A stretch of 43,432 bases of DNA from Gammaproteobacteria bacterium (GCA_030595795.1 JAUVCH010000019.1:1-43432), one strand, 5' to 3'; counted from the first letter of the stretch, positions 18,801 through 27,091 are shown. Numbers and translations are program-made. Notes: generated by a model from the sequence alone, not told the origin.

Positions 18801-20164
18801 CTAGTGGTTTTGGTAGTATTGTTAGTTCTGCACTAGGCCATGATTTTTACTGGTATGTGATGGGCGCGACGTCAGGCCCTAAGCCCTTTGCTTCTAGGCC
18901 TTTATCTAATTCAAAGGAGTTTCTTAGGGCATACCCTCAAGAGGGTAATGCAATGGCACTCTTAGAGCCGAGCATAATTTTTAATATTCCTCTCGCAGCC
19001 CGTTTTGTGGCTTGGAACTGTCTTCAACTTGGCTGGACTGGTAAACGATTTAATGAATTTGATACTGGGCACTATGTTCAAGGGCATGGTCGCATATCGC
19101 CTTCAGGGCGAACAGAGCGAATCGGTAAGAAATACCAATGGATTAGCTGGCAAACCATGCTCGGCTTTCTGTCCGATAATTATGAAATGACTTCAGAAGG
19201 GAGAGATATTCAAAGAATATACGATTCCCCACACCAGATTAGTTATATCGAAATATTTGATCCTTCCCGCTGGCTACAAATCTCTGGATCGGCTATTCAG
19301 CAAAACAAAGATGAGGCATTTTGGGAAATTCCAAGTATGCCTCCCTGGCCACTACCAATCAAAACAGACCTTCAGCGCTGGGCATCTAATACAACATATG
19401 ACCTTCCTGATTCAGATATAATTTGCACTATCCCTAAATTGCCTGAATCGTGGGGCAGAGGGCCTTGGATGCGTATTGCAGCAGAGCATATCTGGCATAA
19501 CAGTTTTGCGCCAGGATACTGGGCTCTTGGTTATGAATACTCTGCTGATATTTGGCGGCAAATTATGCCTGCGCTAATAAAAAGCTCCGATCTCCCTGAA
19601 CTAATTCATAAGGCGCAAAAAACTGGAATACAGAAACAAAATTCAGGCTACGGACGTTGTGATTATGATAGTGACTGGGACACTCCACTGGCAGATTGGC
19701 CACTGCTTGAAGGAGATTTTGATAGGGACTTCGATATAGATACTTGGGACATGTGGCCTGTTCCCTGGATGCCTCTAGCAGGTCATTGTGGTGATCCAGA
19801 TGAAAATGACGAACGGAGACAAATAATAGTCCCTTGGCCTAGGCTGTTCAGAGAATGGGGGCTAGTTCTAGACTTACACAATGGTGTAATTCGTAGGAAT
19901 GAAGAGATTGTATTCGGATTGGCAGGCTGGTCTCTTGGTGAAGATGCATTATTTGCGCAATCTGACGTCTTACAAAACTTACTCAAAAAATATGACTACA
20001 CGCTTGTTTGGTGGCTTTGTGGGGAGCGGCGGGCATGGCTTGAGCTTGACCATTTATCTGACCCAAAATCTTCTGCATGGGTAGATACTTATGGTATCGC
20101 CTATTTAGGACTAGATGGCCGAGTCAACATAGCGTGTTCCATTAGAAATCAACGTGGTCGGTGA
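15821..20164 (+). CDS. DUF4062-STAND NTPase, candidate anti-phage or stress sensor
   Basis: The protein has 1447 residues. Residues 1 to about 150 match DUF4062: IRIFLSSPGDCIDERN at the start, then CDVFIGISRCRFGTPL and SGSEYEFDRAW. A P-loop NTPase follows: Walker A GEAGQGKTH with Lys362, Walker B ALIVIDALNE with Asp431, then an Arg-bearing sensor strand AISVRTDYL, the arrangement of STAND/NACHT-type ATPases. About 800 C-terminal residues, rich in Trp and acidic residues, have no family I know and would be the ligand sensor in the STAND model. There is no signal or membrane segment. It is a single gene between backbone amidotransferase and an orphan RhuM gene. Codon and base use is less GC-rich than the dpp genes, suggesting transfer. 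Confidence 0.8.
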   Translation: MRTIRIFLSSPGDCIDERNATHEVVATLNADPLISSFSRIEVVAWDWSQGVPLDAISSPQVSVNNHLATPEECDVFIGISRCRFGTPLPLLEFGKEDGTPFLSGSEYEFDRAWKARRRGASLPSIHFYRSKDIESGCCSDDAQVERTKAFFDAPPFKDQDGWTGSVSKFDSTQDYKVKVDAHLRKILSQWQPSTRNPLEHWLAEQARTLTNDAGPRYTKAAHLNSDISKVFDWLLVRPRAITTIDDLLASIWKDIKGVKEFSDIQTQLTTIGEQFRADPYWRSLPDFKNLAETLHKTPLLAWEIIENLESNSDAPNDSNSYKRHSLQTVASNAREATAILTQYSDLATKRVLLLSGEAGQGKTHTLVHEVNNILAEGGIAVGVLGQTLSSSNDLTAALQSRWGFDTTLQQFLDSLQNAAEQTNQRALIVIDALNETPNRLRWKHELSGILEQILTRPQLTVAISVRTDYLKHVLPPPTSGQEAKWVQVEHSGFAGIESDALHAYCKHYNVHVPVAPPLGELSNPLYVQLLVKSLQGRPPADHWLPSWLEVWSAWMDRLEDDALGTINLDPSRPEPIHRTLNQLAKKMLESNQFHISREQAEEVSQSTTGTRDVIGFLCSAGALIDRINQDEEIIEYGFERLCDTFVIDRLLDNLFEGIEPKKQRREILKQALSSTGSLNQLAFPSYDEGFLSIHRAGLLEALCLAVPIQADVEVPELIPIEEGYQYGVPGDDWELRQAFTDSFRWRCKPNEFALHGDNLWEAWLSRGYRMEQAEYLDELIRLSLVPKHPFTFENIIHPWLTGLELGERDEVWSVPLVQLWHEENSNLQTALQWGTRANLENLHEAIALPSASLFAWLSSVPQQKMRKDAIQSLTRILVSCPACLPKFLPDFLAVNDVYILEAVLVATWGVVIDGRDPTLAAEAARLVYVTMFKDGNAVWCHLTIRHYARQIVEDAVEKGLLTDIDLAVVHPPYQSSLPLDQVPEKKALRECDTSSGFGSIVSSALGHDFYWYVMGATSGPKPFASRPLSNSKEFLRAYPQEGNAMALLEPSIIFNIPLAARFVAWNCLQLGWTGKRFNEFDTGHYVQGHGRISPSGRTERIGKKYQWISWQTMLGFLSDNYEMTSEGRDIQRIYDSPHQISYIEIFDPSRWLQISGSAIQQNKDEAFWEIPSMPPWPLPIKTDLQRWASNTTYDLPDSDIICTIPKLPESWGRGPWMRIAAEHIWHNSFAPGYWALGYEYSADIWRQIMPALIKSSDLPELIHKAQKTGIQKQNSGYGRCDYDSDWDTPLADWPLLEGDFDRDFDIDTWDMWPVPWMPLAGHCGDPDENDERRQIIVPWPRLFREWGLVLDLHNGVIRRNEEIVFGLAGWSLGEDALFAQSDVLQNLLKKYDYTLVWWLCGERRAWLELDHLSDPKSSAWVDTYGIAYLGLDGRVNIACSIRNQRGR

Positions 20165-20300
20165 AAGAAAAATTTATGAGATCAGGCACTACCATCACCC
20201 CCAACGACACCTACAAACCATCATCTTCGCCCATAAGCAAAATTAAGATTGGTGAAGCCGGACTAAAACCTACTATTCCAATATTTTTCATACCGTTCCA

Positions 20301-21323
20301 TCAATACCCCCGTTTAACCTGTTCTTCCAACTGACTAAGTGCCTGTAGGTCATCATCATCTGCCTGCCTGGCATCATGCGTCTTTCGTTGCTGGTCAAAC
20401 TGACGGTAAATCTCCCTCACCTTTTCTTCCATCTGCGCATGGCCGACTTTGCCTTTATGCATCAAGACAGGTCGATCATTGAAAGTTAAAATTTTATCCA
20501 CATTTTCCTGCCAGAAAGACATGGTGAGATCGTCTCGGTTTTTTGCTCGTAGTTCGGCAGTTTCCAGAAATATAACGACGAGGCGATTTAGAGTGTCGAT
20601 CTCATCTTCCGTCAGGTAATTTTTAGCAATAACAATATCCTGCTTGCGTACCACAGTGCCTTTCCATGAAGTCAGTGCCATATTGGGTTGGTTAGCATCG
20701 GCCCGTGCCAGGATTATCTCCGCCGCTGTTTGTTCGGTGGTTGCATATAACAGTTTATTCTGGGTTTCGGCAAAGAACATTTGCGTGGCTTTATCGCTGG
20801 TGTCGTAATCGCTGCTCAGGGAAAACAGATCACGCACTTTCTGGTAAAAACGTTTTTCTGATGCACGAATATCACGAATGCGTTCCAGTAATTCGTCGAA
20901 ATAGTCGGGCCTGCCATCTGGGTTTTTCAGGCGTTCGTCATCCATGACAAAGCCTTTGATCATGTATTCCCGCAAATTTCGATTCGCCCAGATACGAAAC
21001 TGCGTTCCGCGCGGGCTACGAACTCGAAAGCCAATCGCCAGAATCATTTCCAGAGAGTAATGCGCGATGTTGTATTTTTTGCCATCTGCGGCAGTTGTAA
21101 AGTAATTCTTTACAACTGATTTCTCGAATAACTCCTTTTCGTTCAGTATGTTAGTTAGATGCTGTCCGATGTTTTGCTTGGAGGTGTCAAAAAGTTCTGC
21201 CAACTGGTTTTGGCTCATCCAGACCATGCCATCCTGCGCATAGAGTTTGACGCTGGCTTTGCCATCAGCCGTGTTGTAGATAACGACATTCTGTAGCGTC
21301 TTATCCATGGAGAATTTCTCCAT
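20301..21323 (-). CDS. RhuM family protein
   Basis: The 340-residue protein matches the RhuM family, first named in a Salmonella pathogenicity island: N-terminal VVIYNTADGKASVKLYAQ, WMSQNQLAELFDTSKQNI (a helix-turn-helix-like segment, about residues 35-55), YNIAHYSLEMILAIGFRVRS and TQFRIWANRNLREY. The molecular role is unestablished; homologues are common near restriction-modification and other defence genes. Two starts are possible: ATG at 21323, preceded by GAGGTG, or ATG at 21308. They flank an inverted repeat (GGAGAAATTCTCC). It faces the STAND gene tail to tail; the 136-base gap holds nothing clear. Confidence 0.87.
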   Translation of the reverse strand: MEKFSMDKTLQNVVIYNTADGKASVKLYAQDGMVWMSQNQLAELFDTSKQNIGQHLTNILNEKELFEKSVVKNYFTTAADGKKYNIAHYSLEMILAIGFRVRSPRGTQFRIWANRNLREYMIKGFVMDDERLKNPDGRPDYFDELLERIRDIRASEKRFYQKVRDLFSLSSDYDTSDKATQMFFAETQNKLLYATTEQTAAEIILARADANQPNMALTSWKGTVVRKQDIVIAKNYLTEDEIDTLNRLVVIFLETAELRAKNRDDLTMSFWQENVDKILTFNDRPVLMHKGKVGHAQMEEKVREIYRQFDQQRKTHDARQADDDDLQALSQLEEQVKRGY

Positions 21324-21423
21324 CTATTCCAACACCTCTTTGAAATTCGTCATCTACATCCCAAGTTTGAAAATTGAATACTTAATCAGTCCAACACAGT
21401 ATCTTATTTTATTCTAACCGTGA

Positions 21424-21453
21424 TTGATTTTTTTAGAAATTTACAAGTAGAAT
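21424..21453 (+). promoter_or_regulatory. Putative sigma-70 promoter of the decarboxylase gene
   Basis: TTGATT (21424-21429), 18-base spacer, TAGAAT (21448-21453), 30 bases before the ATG at 21484. No good Shine-Dalgarno is seen in front of that ATG. Confidence 0.4.
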
Positions 21454-21483
21454 GTATTAAGAATCTCATTTTCTAGTTCAAAT

Positions 21484-22899
21484 ATGACCCCAGAAGAATT
21501 TCGTAAAGCCGGACACCAGTTAATCGACTGGATCGCCGATTATCGCCAACAGGTCGAGACCATGCCGGTGCGGGCGCAGGTTAATCCGGGTGATGTACGC
21601 AGGCAGCTGCCAGTCCAGCCGCCAGAGGATCCTGTCAGCATAGATCAATTACTCGAAGATCTGAACTCTGCCATCGTCCCAGGCATTACCCAGGTGCAAC
21701 ATCCGATGCATTTTGGCTGGTTCCCTTCGAACGCTTCATTGGCTTCGGTGCTGGGTGATATCGCCAGCTCCGGACTCGGGACACTGGGTATTTCCTGGGA
21801 AAGCTGTCCGGCGCTCACCGAGCTCGAAACCGTGGTTTGCGACTGGTTGCGGCAGTTAACCGGGCTATCCGAGAAATGGCAGGGCACTATTCACGATACC
21901 GCATCGACCGCCTGTTTGACTGCTTTAATGGTAGCCCGCGAACAGGCTAGCGACTATTCGCAAAATCGTGGCGGATTGCAGGCTGAGACTTCGCCGCTTA
22001 TCGTTTATTCGACGGCCGAGGCACATTCTTCGATTACCAAATCAGCGCTACTGGCCGGTTTCGGTTCCGATAATCTGCGTTTTATCGATGTCGGTGCAGA
22101 AACTAAAGCCATGTCAGCCAGCGCCCTGCGATTTGCCATCGAACAGGATATCGATAATAACCTGCGCCCCGCAGCCATCATCGCATCGGTTGGTTCTACT
22201 GGTGTTACAGCAATAGACCCGGTGGCCGAAATAGCGGAAATCGCCAATGAATTTGGCATCTGGCTACACGTCGATGCTGCGATGGCCGGTAGTGCGATGT
22301 TACTGCCAGAATGCCGCAAGCTCTGGGATGGTGTCGAAAATGCTGATTCGATCTGCTGGAATCCACATAAATGGATGGGCACTATCCTCGATTGCTCGCT
22401 TTTTTACGTCAAAGATCCCGAGTTACTCATTCGGGTGATGTCGACCAATCCGAGTTACCTGCAATCCACTGTAGACGATGAAGTAATTCAATATCGAGAC
22501 TGGGGCATTCCACTAGGCCGACGATTCCGTGCGCTCAAACTCTGGTTTCATCTACGCCTCGACGGGCCAGAAGCGATTCGCCAACGCCTGCGCCGGGACC
22601 TGGAGAATGCCAACTGGTTCGCTGATCAAGTTAGAAATACCGAACATTGGCAGGTAGTCGCTCCAGTGAATCTGCAAACAATCTGTATTCGGCACAATCC
22701 CCATGACATGCAAGGCGACGAATTAGATGCCCACACTCTGGCCTGGGTGAATTCGATTAATCAATCCGGCGAAGCCTTCATGTCAGCCTCTCAACTTGAC
22801 GGTCGATGGATGGTGAGGGTGTCTATCGGGGTTGAGTCAACGACTCGGGAACATGTTGAGGCGCTTTGGGGTTTGATTCAAAGGGCAGTTGAAAAATAA
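21484..22899 (+). CDS. Group II PLP-dependent amino acid decarboxylase (aromatic type)
   Basis: The protein has 471 residues, the usual length of aromatic-L-amino-acid/tyrosine decarboxylases. N-terminal PEEFRKAGHQLIDWIADY and HPMHFGWFPSN match the family; Asp264 in HVDAAMAGS holds the PLP ring nitrogen and Lys296 in NPHKWMG forms the Schiff base. It would produce an aromatic or related amine from an L-amino acid in the cytoplasm. It heads a plus-strand series with ferredoxin, ferredoxin reductase and an MFS carrier; no oxygenase that would use the ferredoxin is present, so a joint pathway is only suggested. Confidence 0.9.
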   Translation: MTPEEFRKAGHQLIDWIADYRQQVETMPVRAQVNPGDVRRQLPVQPPEDPVSIDQLLEDLNSAIVPGITQVQHPMHFGWFPSNASLASVLGDIASSGLGTLGISWESCPALTELETVVCDWLRQLTGLSEKWQGTIHDTASTACLTALMVAREQASDYSQNRGGLQAETSPLIVYSTAEAHSSITKSALLAGFGSDNLRFIDVGAETKAMSASALRFAIEQDIDNNLRPAAIIASVGSTGVTAIDPVAEIAEIANEFGIWLHVDAAMAGSAMLLPECRKLWDGVENADSICWNPHKWMGTILDCSLFYVKDPELLIRVMSTNPSYLQSTVDDEVIQYRDWGIPLGRRFRALKLWFHLRLDGPEAIRQRLRRDLENANWFADQVRNTEHWQVVAPVNLQTICIRHNPHDMQGDELDAHTLAWVNSINQSGEAFMSASQLDGRWMVRVSIGVESTTREHVEALWGLIQRAVEK

Positions 22900-22964
22900 A
22901 GACAATTCCCCAAAAACCCGTTACATTACGCGCTTTTCAAAATCGATACGCGGCTACAATAACT

Positions 22965-23285
22965 ATGGCAAACATTACCTGGAAAACCGAGGACGGTAAC
23001 GAAATCACGGTTGACGTCAAAGACGGTTTAAATTTGATGGAAGCGGCTACTGCTAATAATGTGCCTCATATCGAAGGCGAATGCGGCGGTTGTTTATCCT
23101 GTGCGACCTGTCATGTTTTCGTCGACGAGGCCTGGTTGGCAAAAACCGGTGAAGTCGATGATATCGAAGATACCATGCTGGAAATGACCGACGTAGAACG
23201 CCAGGACAATAGTCGTCTCAGCTGCCAAATTATTGCCTCAGCCGAACTCGACGGACTCATCGTATACGTCCCCGAACCGGAGTAA
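22965..23285 (+). CDS. [2Fe-2S] ferredoxin, adrenodoxin/putidaredoxin type
   Basis: The soluble one-electron carrier has 106 residues. Cluster ligands Cys40, Cys46, Cys49 and Cys87 follow the C-x5-C-x2-C...C pattern of vertebrate-type ferredoxins, with an additional Cys43 inside the loop (CGGCLSCATCH). The acidic DDIEDTMLEM helix is the usual partner-docking surface. The cognate reductase is encoded downstream beyond a MITE-like repeat. Its oxidant partner (P450 or Rieske oxygenase) is not in the window. Confidence 0.92.
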   Translation: MANITWKTEDGNEITVDVKDGLNLMEAATANNVPHIEGECGGCLSCATCHVFVDEAWLAKTGEVDDIEDTMLEMTDVERQDNSRLSCQIIASAELDGLIVYVPEPE

Positions 23286-23290
23286 ACTTA

Positions 23291-23432
23291 AGGGCACCTC
23301 TAAAAATGCACTTTTCCCGCGATTGCGGCGTCAGCTCCGTGCTCGAATCCTCATGTACATCAAGTACACTGTGGTTCTCCGCGCGGTGCTTCCTTGCACT
23401 CACGAAAAAATCACTATTTTTAGAGACGCCCT
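23291..23432. repeat. MITE-like palindromic repeat with terminal inverted repeats
   Basis: This 142-base non-coding element lies between ferredoxin and reductase. The left end AGGGCACCTCTAAAAAT and the right end, read in reverse complement, AGGGCGTCTCTAAAAAT differ at two positions of 17; both continue into A/T-rich arms. An inner palindrome TGTACatcaaGTACA lies near the centre. There is no transposase. The form suggests a miniature inverted-repeat element or a large REP-like unit; only one copy was recognised in this window. Confidence 0.7.
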
Positions 23433-23459
23433 AACCCCCTTATCTAAGGAGCGAAAGCC

Positions 23460-24680
23460 ATGAGCGATCCCATTGTCATTATCGGAGCCGGTCAGGCGGC
23501 AGCCTCTTTTATTTCGCGGCATACCGCTCTTGGCAACGAGGAATCGTTACTGTTGATCGGCGATGAGCCTTTACCGCCTTATCAGCGCCCACCACTGTCG
23601 AAAAAATACCTGCTCGGCGAACTCGACCGCGAACGCTTATTCATTCGCCCGCAACAGTGGTATGCCGACCAGGGTGTAATCACCCGATTCAATACTCGTG
23701 TCGAGTCCATCGCAGCAGGCGATAAAAATATCACCACGGAAGGCGGCGAAACAATTGCCTATAGCAAACTGGTTCTTAGCACAGGTTCACGCGCTCGTGA
23801 TTTACCCGATGCCGTCGGCGGCAATTTAAAAGGCGTATTTACGCTACGTAATATGGCTGACATCGATCAGGTAGCGCCTAAATTTCAGGTCGGCCGAAAA
23901 TTGCTAATTATCGGTGGCGGTTATATCGGCCTCGAAGCTGCAGCCGTTGCGCGCCTCTTAGGGCTCGAAGTCGTCTTGCTAGAAATGGCCGACCGTATTT
24001 TGCAGCGCGTAGCCGCCGAACAAACCTCAGATTATTTTCGTAACCTGCATCGGGGTCAGAAAGTCGATTTACGCGAATCCGCGCGCATGACACATTTACT
24101 AGATCAGGACGGTCAGGTGGCTGGTGCCGAGCTTGAGGGTGGTGAAGTCATCGAGGCCGATCTGGTACTGGTGGGTATCGGCGGCAGCCCGAATAGTGAG
24201 CTTGCCGAGGACGCCGGACTCGATTGTGATAATGGCATCTCGGTCGATGAAACCTGCCAGACTTCTGATGCACATATTTACGCCGGCGGTGATTGCTGTA
24301 GCTTTATTCGACAAGGTTCGCGTATCCGCCTGGAGTCGGTACAAAACGCTTCCGACCAGGGCGATTTAATCGCACGGGTTTTTGCTGGTGAAGACGTTCG
24401 CTACGACTCTCTGCCCTGGTTCTGGTCCGATCAATACGGTTGTAAGTTACAAATCGCTGGGCTTAATCACGGCTTTGACCAGACCGTCGTTCGACCAGGC
24501 GCGAATGAGGATGGCCAGTCGATCTGGTATTACCGGGACGGTACTTTGATCGCTGTCGATGCCATGAACGATCCGAAGGCTTATGCATTTGGTCGTAAGA
24601 TTATTGATGCGGGTTTGAATCCTTCGCCTGAAGTGGTTGCCAATCCAGACACTGATTTGAAGGCTTTGGCTAAAAAATAA
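23460..24680 (+). CDS. FAD-dependent ferredoxin reductase
   Basis: The protein has 406 residues, matching putidaredoxin/rhodocoxin reductase length. FAD site IVIIGAGQAAASF at the N-terminus, YQRPPLSKKYL motif, NAD(P) site LLIIGGGYIGLEAAA near 150, and the second FAD motif IYAGGDCC near 275. It should move electrons from NAD(P)H to the [2Fe-2S] ferredoxin encoded 175 bases upstream. The start ATG follows AAGGAGCG at suitable spacing. Confidence 0.92.
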   Translation: MSDPIVIIGAGQAAASFISRHTALGNEESLLLIGDEPLPPYQRPPLSKKYLLGELDRERLFIRPQQWYADQGVITRFNTRVESIAAGDKNITTEGGETIAYSKLVLSTGSRARDLPDAVGGNLKGVFTLRNMADIDQVAPKFQVGRKLLIIGGGYIGLEAAAVARLLGLEVVLLEMADRILQRVAAEQTSDYFRNLHRGQKVDLRESARMTHLLDQDGQVAGAELEGGEVIEADLVLVGIGGSPNSELAEDAGLDCDNGISVDETCQTSDAHIYAGGDCCSFIRQGSRIRLESVQNASDQGDLIARVFAGEDVRYDSLPWFWSDQYGCKLQIAGLNHGFDQTVVRPGANEDGQSIWYYRDGTLIAVDAMNDPKAYAFGRKIIDAGLNPSPEVVANPDTDLKALAKK

Positions 24681-24704
24681 CCTCGCATGTCGAGCTTCTA
24701 AACT

Positions 24705-25907
24705 ATGAAAGACCGACCCATTTTATTACTCGCCATTGCTCAAACCCTGATCTGGGCCTGCCTGTATTACAGCTTTCCAGCCTTACTACTACACTGGGAA
24801 GCTTCGCTGGGCTGGAGCCGTTCTGATCTGACCGCAGCTATCGCACTGGCTGTATTTATTTCAGCTTTCGTATCGCCGATCGGCGGTCGCCTCATCGATG
24901 CCGGTAAGGGCCCTCAGATGATGACCGCTAGTGCTATTTTTGGCGGTCTGCTCATGATCTTGCTATCTCGTGTCGAAATGCTCTGGCAGTTCTACCTGCT
25001 ATGGGGGCTAATTGGCGTATGCCTGGGTGGCGGGCTGTACGAACCCTGTTTCGCGTTAATTACCCGAGCCCGTGGCGAGCAGGCAAAGCGTTCCATCATT
25101 TTTGTGACACTGGTCGCAGGGTTTGCTGGGACCATCAGCTTTCCGGCTGCACATAGCCTGACGGAAATGTTCGGTTGGCGTGGTGTCAATCTGCTCTTCG
25201 GGCTGGTCTCGATTTTTGTCATTGCCCCCATCATGTGGGTGGGCGCCCACGAAGTCGAACAAACTGGCAGGGGTAAGCATGTCTCTGCGACCCATGTCGT
25301 CGCTTCACGTTCGTTTCTCGGATCGCCGGTTTTCTGGTTTCTGGCGATAGCTTTTTCACTAGCTGCCGTCCTGCACGGGGTTACCATCCACCATTTTCTG
25401 CCAATACTCGACGAGCGCGGCATTCAGGATGAAGTTGCCATCATGGCTATCTCGTTTATCGGGCCGATGCAGGTCACTGGTCGTCTGGCCATGATGGCCA
25501 CCGAGCGTCATGTTTCCAATCATGGCATTGCGATCAGTTGTTTTGTATTGATGGGTATTTCTATTCTGACCTTGTTCAGCGCGGGCACCACCCCTGCGCT
25601 GTTAATCGCCTTCGTCATATTGTTTGGTGGTTCTTACGGAATGGTCAGTATTGTTCGACCGGTTATCGCCCGGGATTTACTCGGCGAGGCACAATTTGGT
25701 GCAAAATCAGGCGCGCTGGCAATGGTCTACCTCGCGGGCTCGGCTTCAGCGCCCTTTTTAGGGTCTCTGGTATGGTCGCGAGGCGGCTATGACCTGGTGC
25801 TGCCGTTGCTAGTTATTCTGGCGATCTGTGGATTGGCTTCATATCTGGGGGCCAACCATTTTGCCAAAATTCAATCAGGCGAGCCGCGTTCGGGGAATAA
25901 CTTTTAA
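24705..25907 (+). CDS. MFS transporter
   Basis: The protein has 400 residues with about twelve hydrophobic segments and the major-facilitator layout: loop motif GGRLIDAGKG after helix 2, a central hydrophilic loop near 190-205 and a repeat in the second half. It is of the monocarboxylate/oxalate-formate antiporter-like type by general appearance; substrate unknown. It lies 24 bases after the ferredoxin reductase and is likely co-transcribed with it. It is the last backbone-like gene before the AT-rich block. Confidence 0.85.
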   Translation: MKDRPILLLAIAQTLIWACLYYSFPALLLHWEASLGWSRSDLTAAIALAVFISAFVSPIGGRLIDAGKGPQMMTASAIFGGLLMILLSRVEMLWQFYLLWGLIGVCLGGGLYEPCFALITRARGEQAKRSIIFVTLVAGFAGTISFPAAHSLTEMFGWRGVNLLFGLVSIFVIAPIMWVGAHEVEQTGRGKHVSATHVVASRSFLGSPVFWFLAIAFSLAAVLHGVTIHHFLPILDERGIQDEVAIMAISFIGPMQVTGRLAMMATERHVSNHGIAISCFVLMGISILTLFSAGTTPALLIAFVILFGGSYGMVSIVRPVIARDLLGEAQFGAKSGALAMVYLAGSASAPFLGSLVWSRGGYDLVLPLLVILAICGLASYLGANHFAKIQSGEPRSGNNF

Positions 25908-26254
25908 ATGGAATTGTTTCTGCTCATTTAGTGATTAAACACAGTTTTCGTAGAGACACACCCAAAACTAGATTGAGAATTACCAAATCGAAATTTACTT
26001 GAAAACTTTTACCCTATTTCTGGGTATGACAGTTATTTTGGCATAGCAGCCCTTCGGGGAATGGGCTTGGGCTTCAGTAGTTGAGCCTGAAGCGGATATG
26101 GTGAGGTAAACTTGTAGGTTTGCTACGTCAAAGAAGCGGACGTTCCATGCAATATCTAATTTGGCTCTTCACGGTACATTGTGGACGTTGGTGGATAATC
26201 TCTATAAAGCTAATTTATAATATATAAAGACAAATGTAGAATTAGGAATTCTCT
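25908..26254. other. Intergenic region at the left edge of the AT-rich block
   Basis: No gene is supported in these 347 bases. A 7-bp hairpin (GCTTCAG 26071-26077 / CTGAAGC 26087-26093) and an adjacent AGCCC...GGGCT pair (26048-26067) could form a structured RNA or a weak terminator without a T-run. From about 26150 the base composition drops to that of the following genes, marking the likely junction. Confidence 0.4.
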
Positions 26255-27091
26255 ATGAGTAATTTGAAATTCAATAAAATCTCAATCATTGAGTCACTTC
26301 GAGATTGCGACAGAAAAACCGGTGAAGAATTGTCGTTTGATCTGGATTATTTAGATGAGTTTAAAAAGAAAGATATTCTTATTGAGTACGTACAAGTATC
26401 AAACAAAGATGAGTTAATATCACATATTAATTATCTTGAAAAAGATGCCCAAGAAAATGGGATTTTTCCTATTCTTCAAATCGAAGCGCACGGAGTTGAT
26501 GATAAGGAAAATTTGCAGCTAAAATCTGGAACTATTAGTTGGTTAGAGTTAGAACCAGTTTTTAGAAATCTCAATATTGCATCAAAATGTAATTTATTAG
26601 TAGTTATGGCGACGTGTTATGGAAGTTACGTAAATTGCCAAATATCAATGCTTGATAGAGCTCCTTTTTGGGGGCTGATCGGAACACCAGACACCATAAT
26701 GCCTGAACAAATTTTAAATAGCATGACAAGATTTTATTCCTCATTAAATAATGGTGAAGATATAAAAGCCTTGTTAGCTTCGTTAGAGGACAAAACAAAA
26801 ATGGAAAATTTAGTTTTAACTACAAGTGAATGGGCATTCGTAAAGAGTTATCAGTTGGTACTCAGAAAATCCAGCAGCGAACAGTCTCTATGCCACTGGG
26901 CTGAGGAGATGAGGAATAGGAAAAAAATTCAGGGGGGAACTCCCCCCAAACTATCCGACATTATAAATTGGGCTTTAAAATTTAAAGATGAAAAGGTTTT
27001 TTATAAATTGTTGCATCATTTTTTTATGGTAGATATATATCCAGACAATATGGATAAAATCAGCGTGAAATTCGATCATCTATGCCCTTAA
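26255..27091 (+). CDS. Predicted caspase-like (CHAT/clan CD) cysteine protease
   Basis: The 278-residue soluble protein has no signal peptide. The call rests on a clan CD-like layout: a hydrophobic strand ending in His79-Gly80 (ILQIEAHG), a SWLELEPVF helix, then a second hydrophobic strand ending in Cys121 (LLVVMATCYGS). The His-Gly and Ala-Thr-Cys-x-Gly pair, 42 residues apart, is the usual catalytic dyad arrangement of caspase/CHAT proteases. A GLIGTPDTIMP stretch follows, as in that fold. The C-terminal 100 residues are helical and unassigned. Strongly AT-rich, unlike the backbone. AGGA precedes the ATG. No gasdermin or CRISPR partner is adjacent. Family assignment is by motif only. Confidence 0.6.
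   Translation: MSNLKFNKISIIESLRDCDRKTGEELSFDLDYLDEFKKKDILIEYVQVSNKDELISHINYLEKDAQENGIFPILQIEAHGVDDKENLQLKSGTISWLELEPVFRNLNIASKCNLLVVMATCYGSYVNCQISMLDRAPFWGLIGTPDTIMPEQILNSMTRFYSSLNNGEDIKALLASLEDKTKMENLVLTTSEWAFVKSYQLVLRKSSSEQSLCHWAEEMRNRKKIQGGTPPKLSDIINWALKFKDEKVFYKLLHHFFMVDIYPDNMDKISVKFDHLCP

Noticed and set aside
24992..25423. 143-codon minus-strand frame opposite the MFS gene at 24705
   Set aside because: The plus strand encodes a full-length twelve-helix carrier; the antisense product is basic and lacks any recognised motif.
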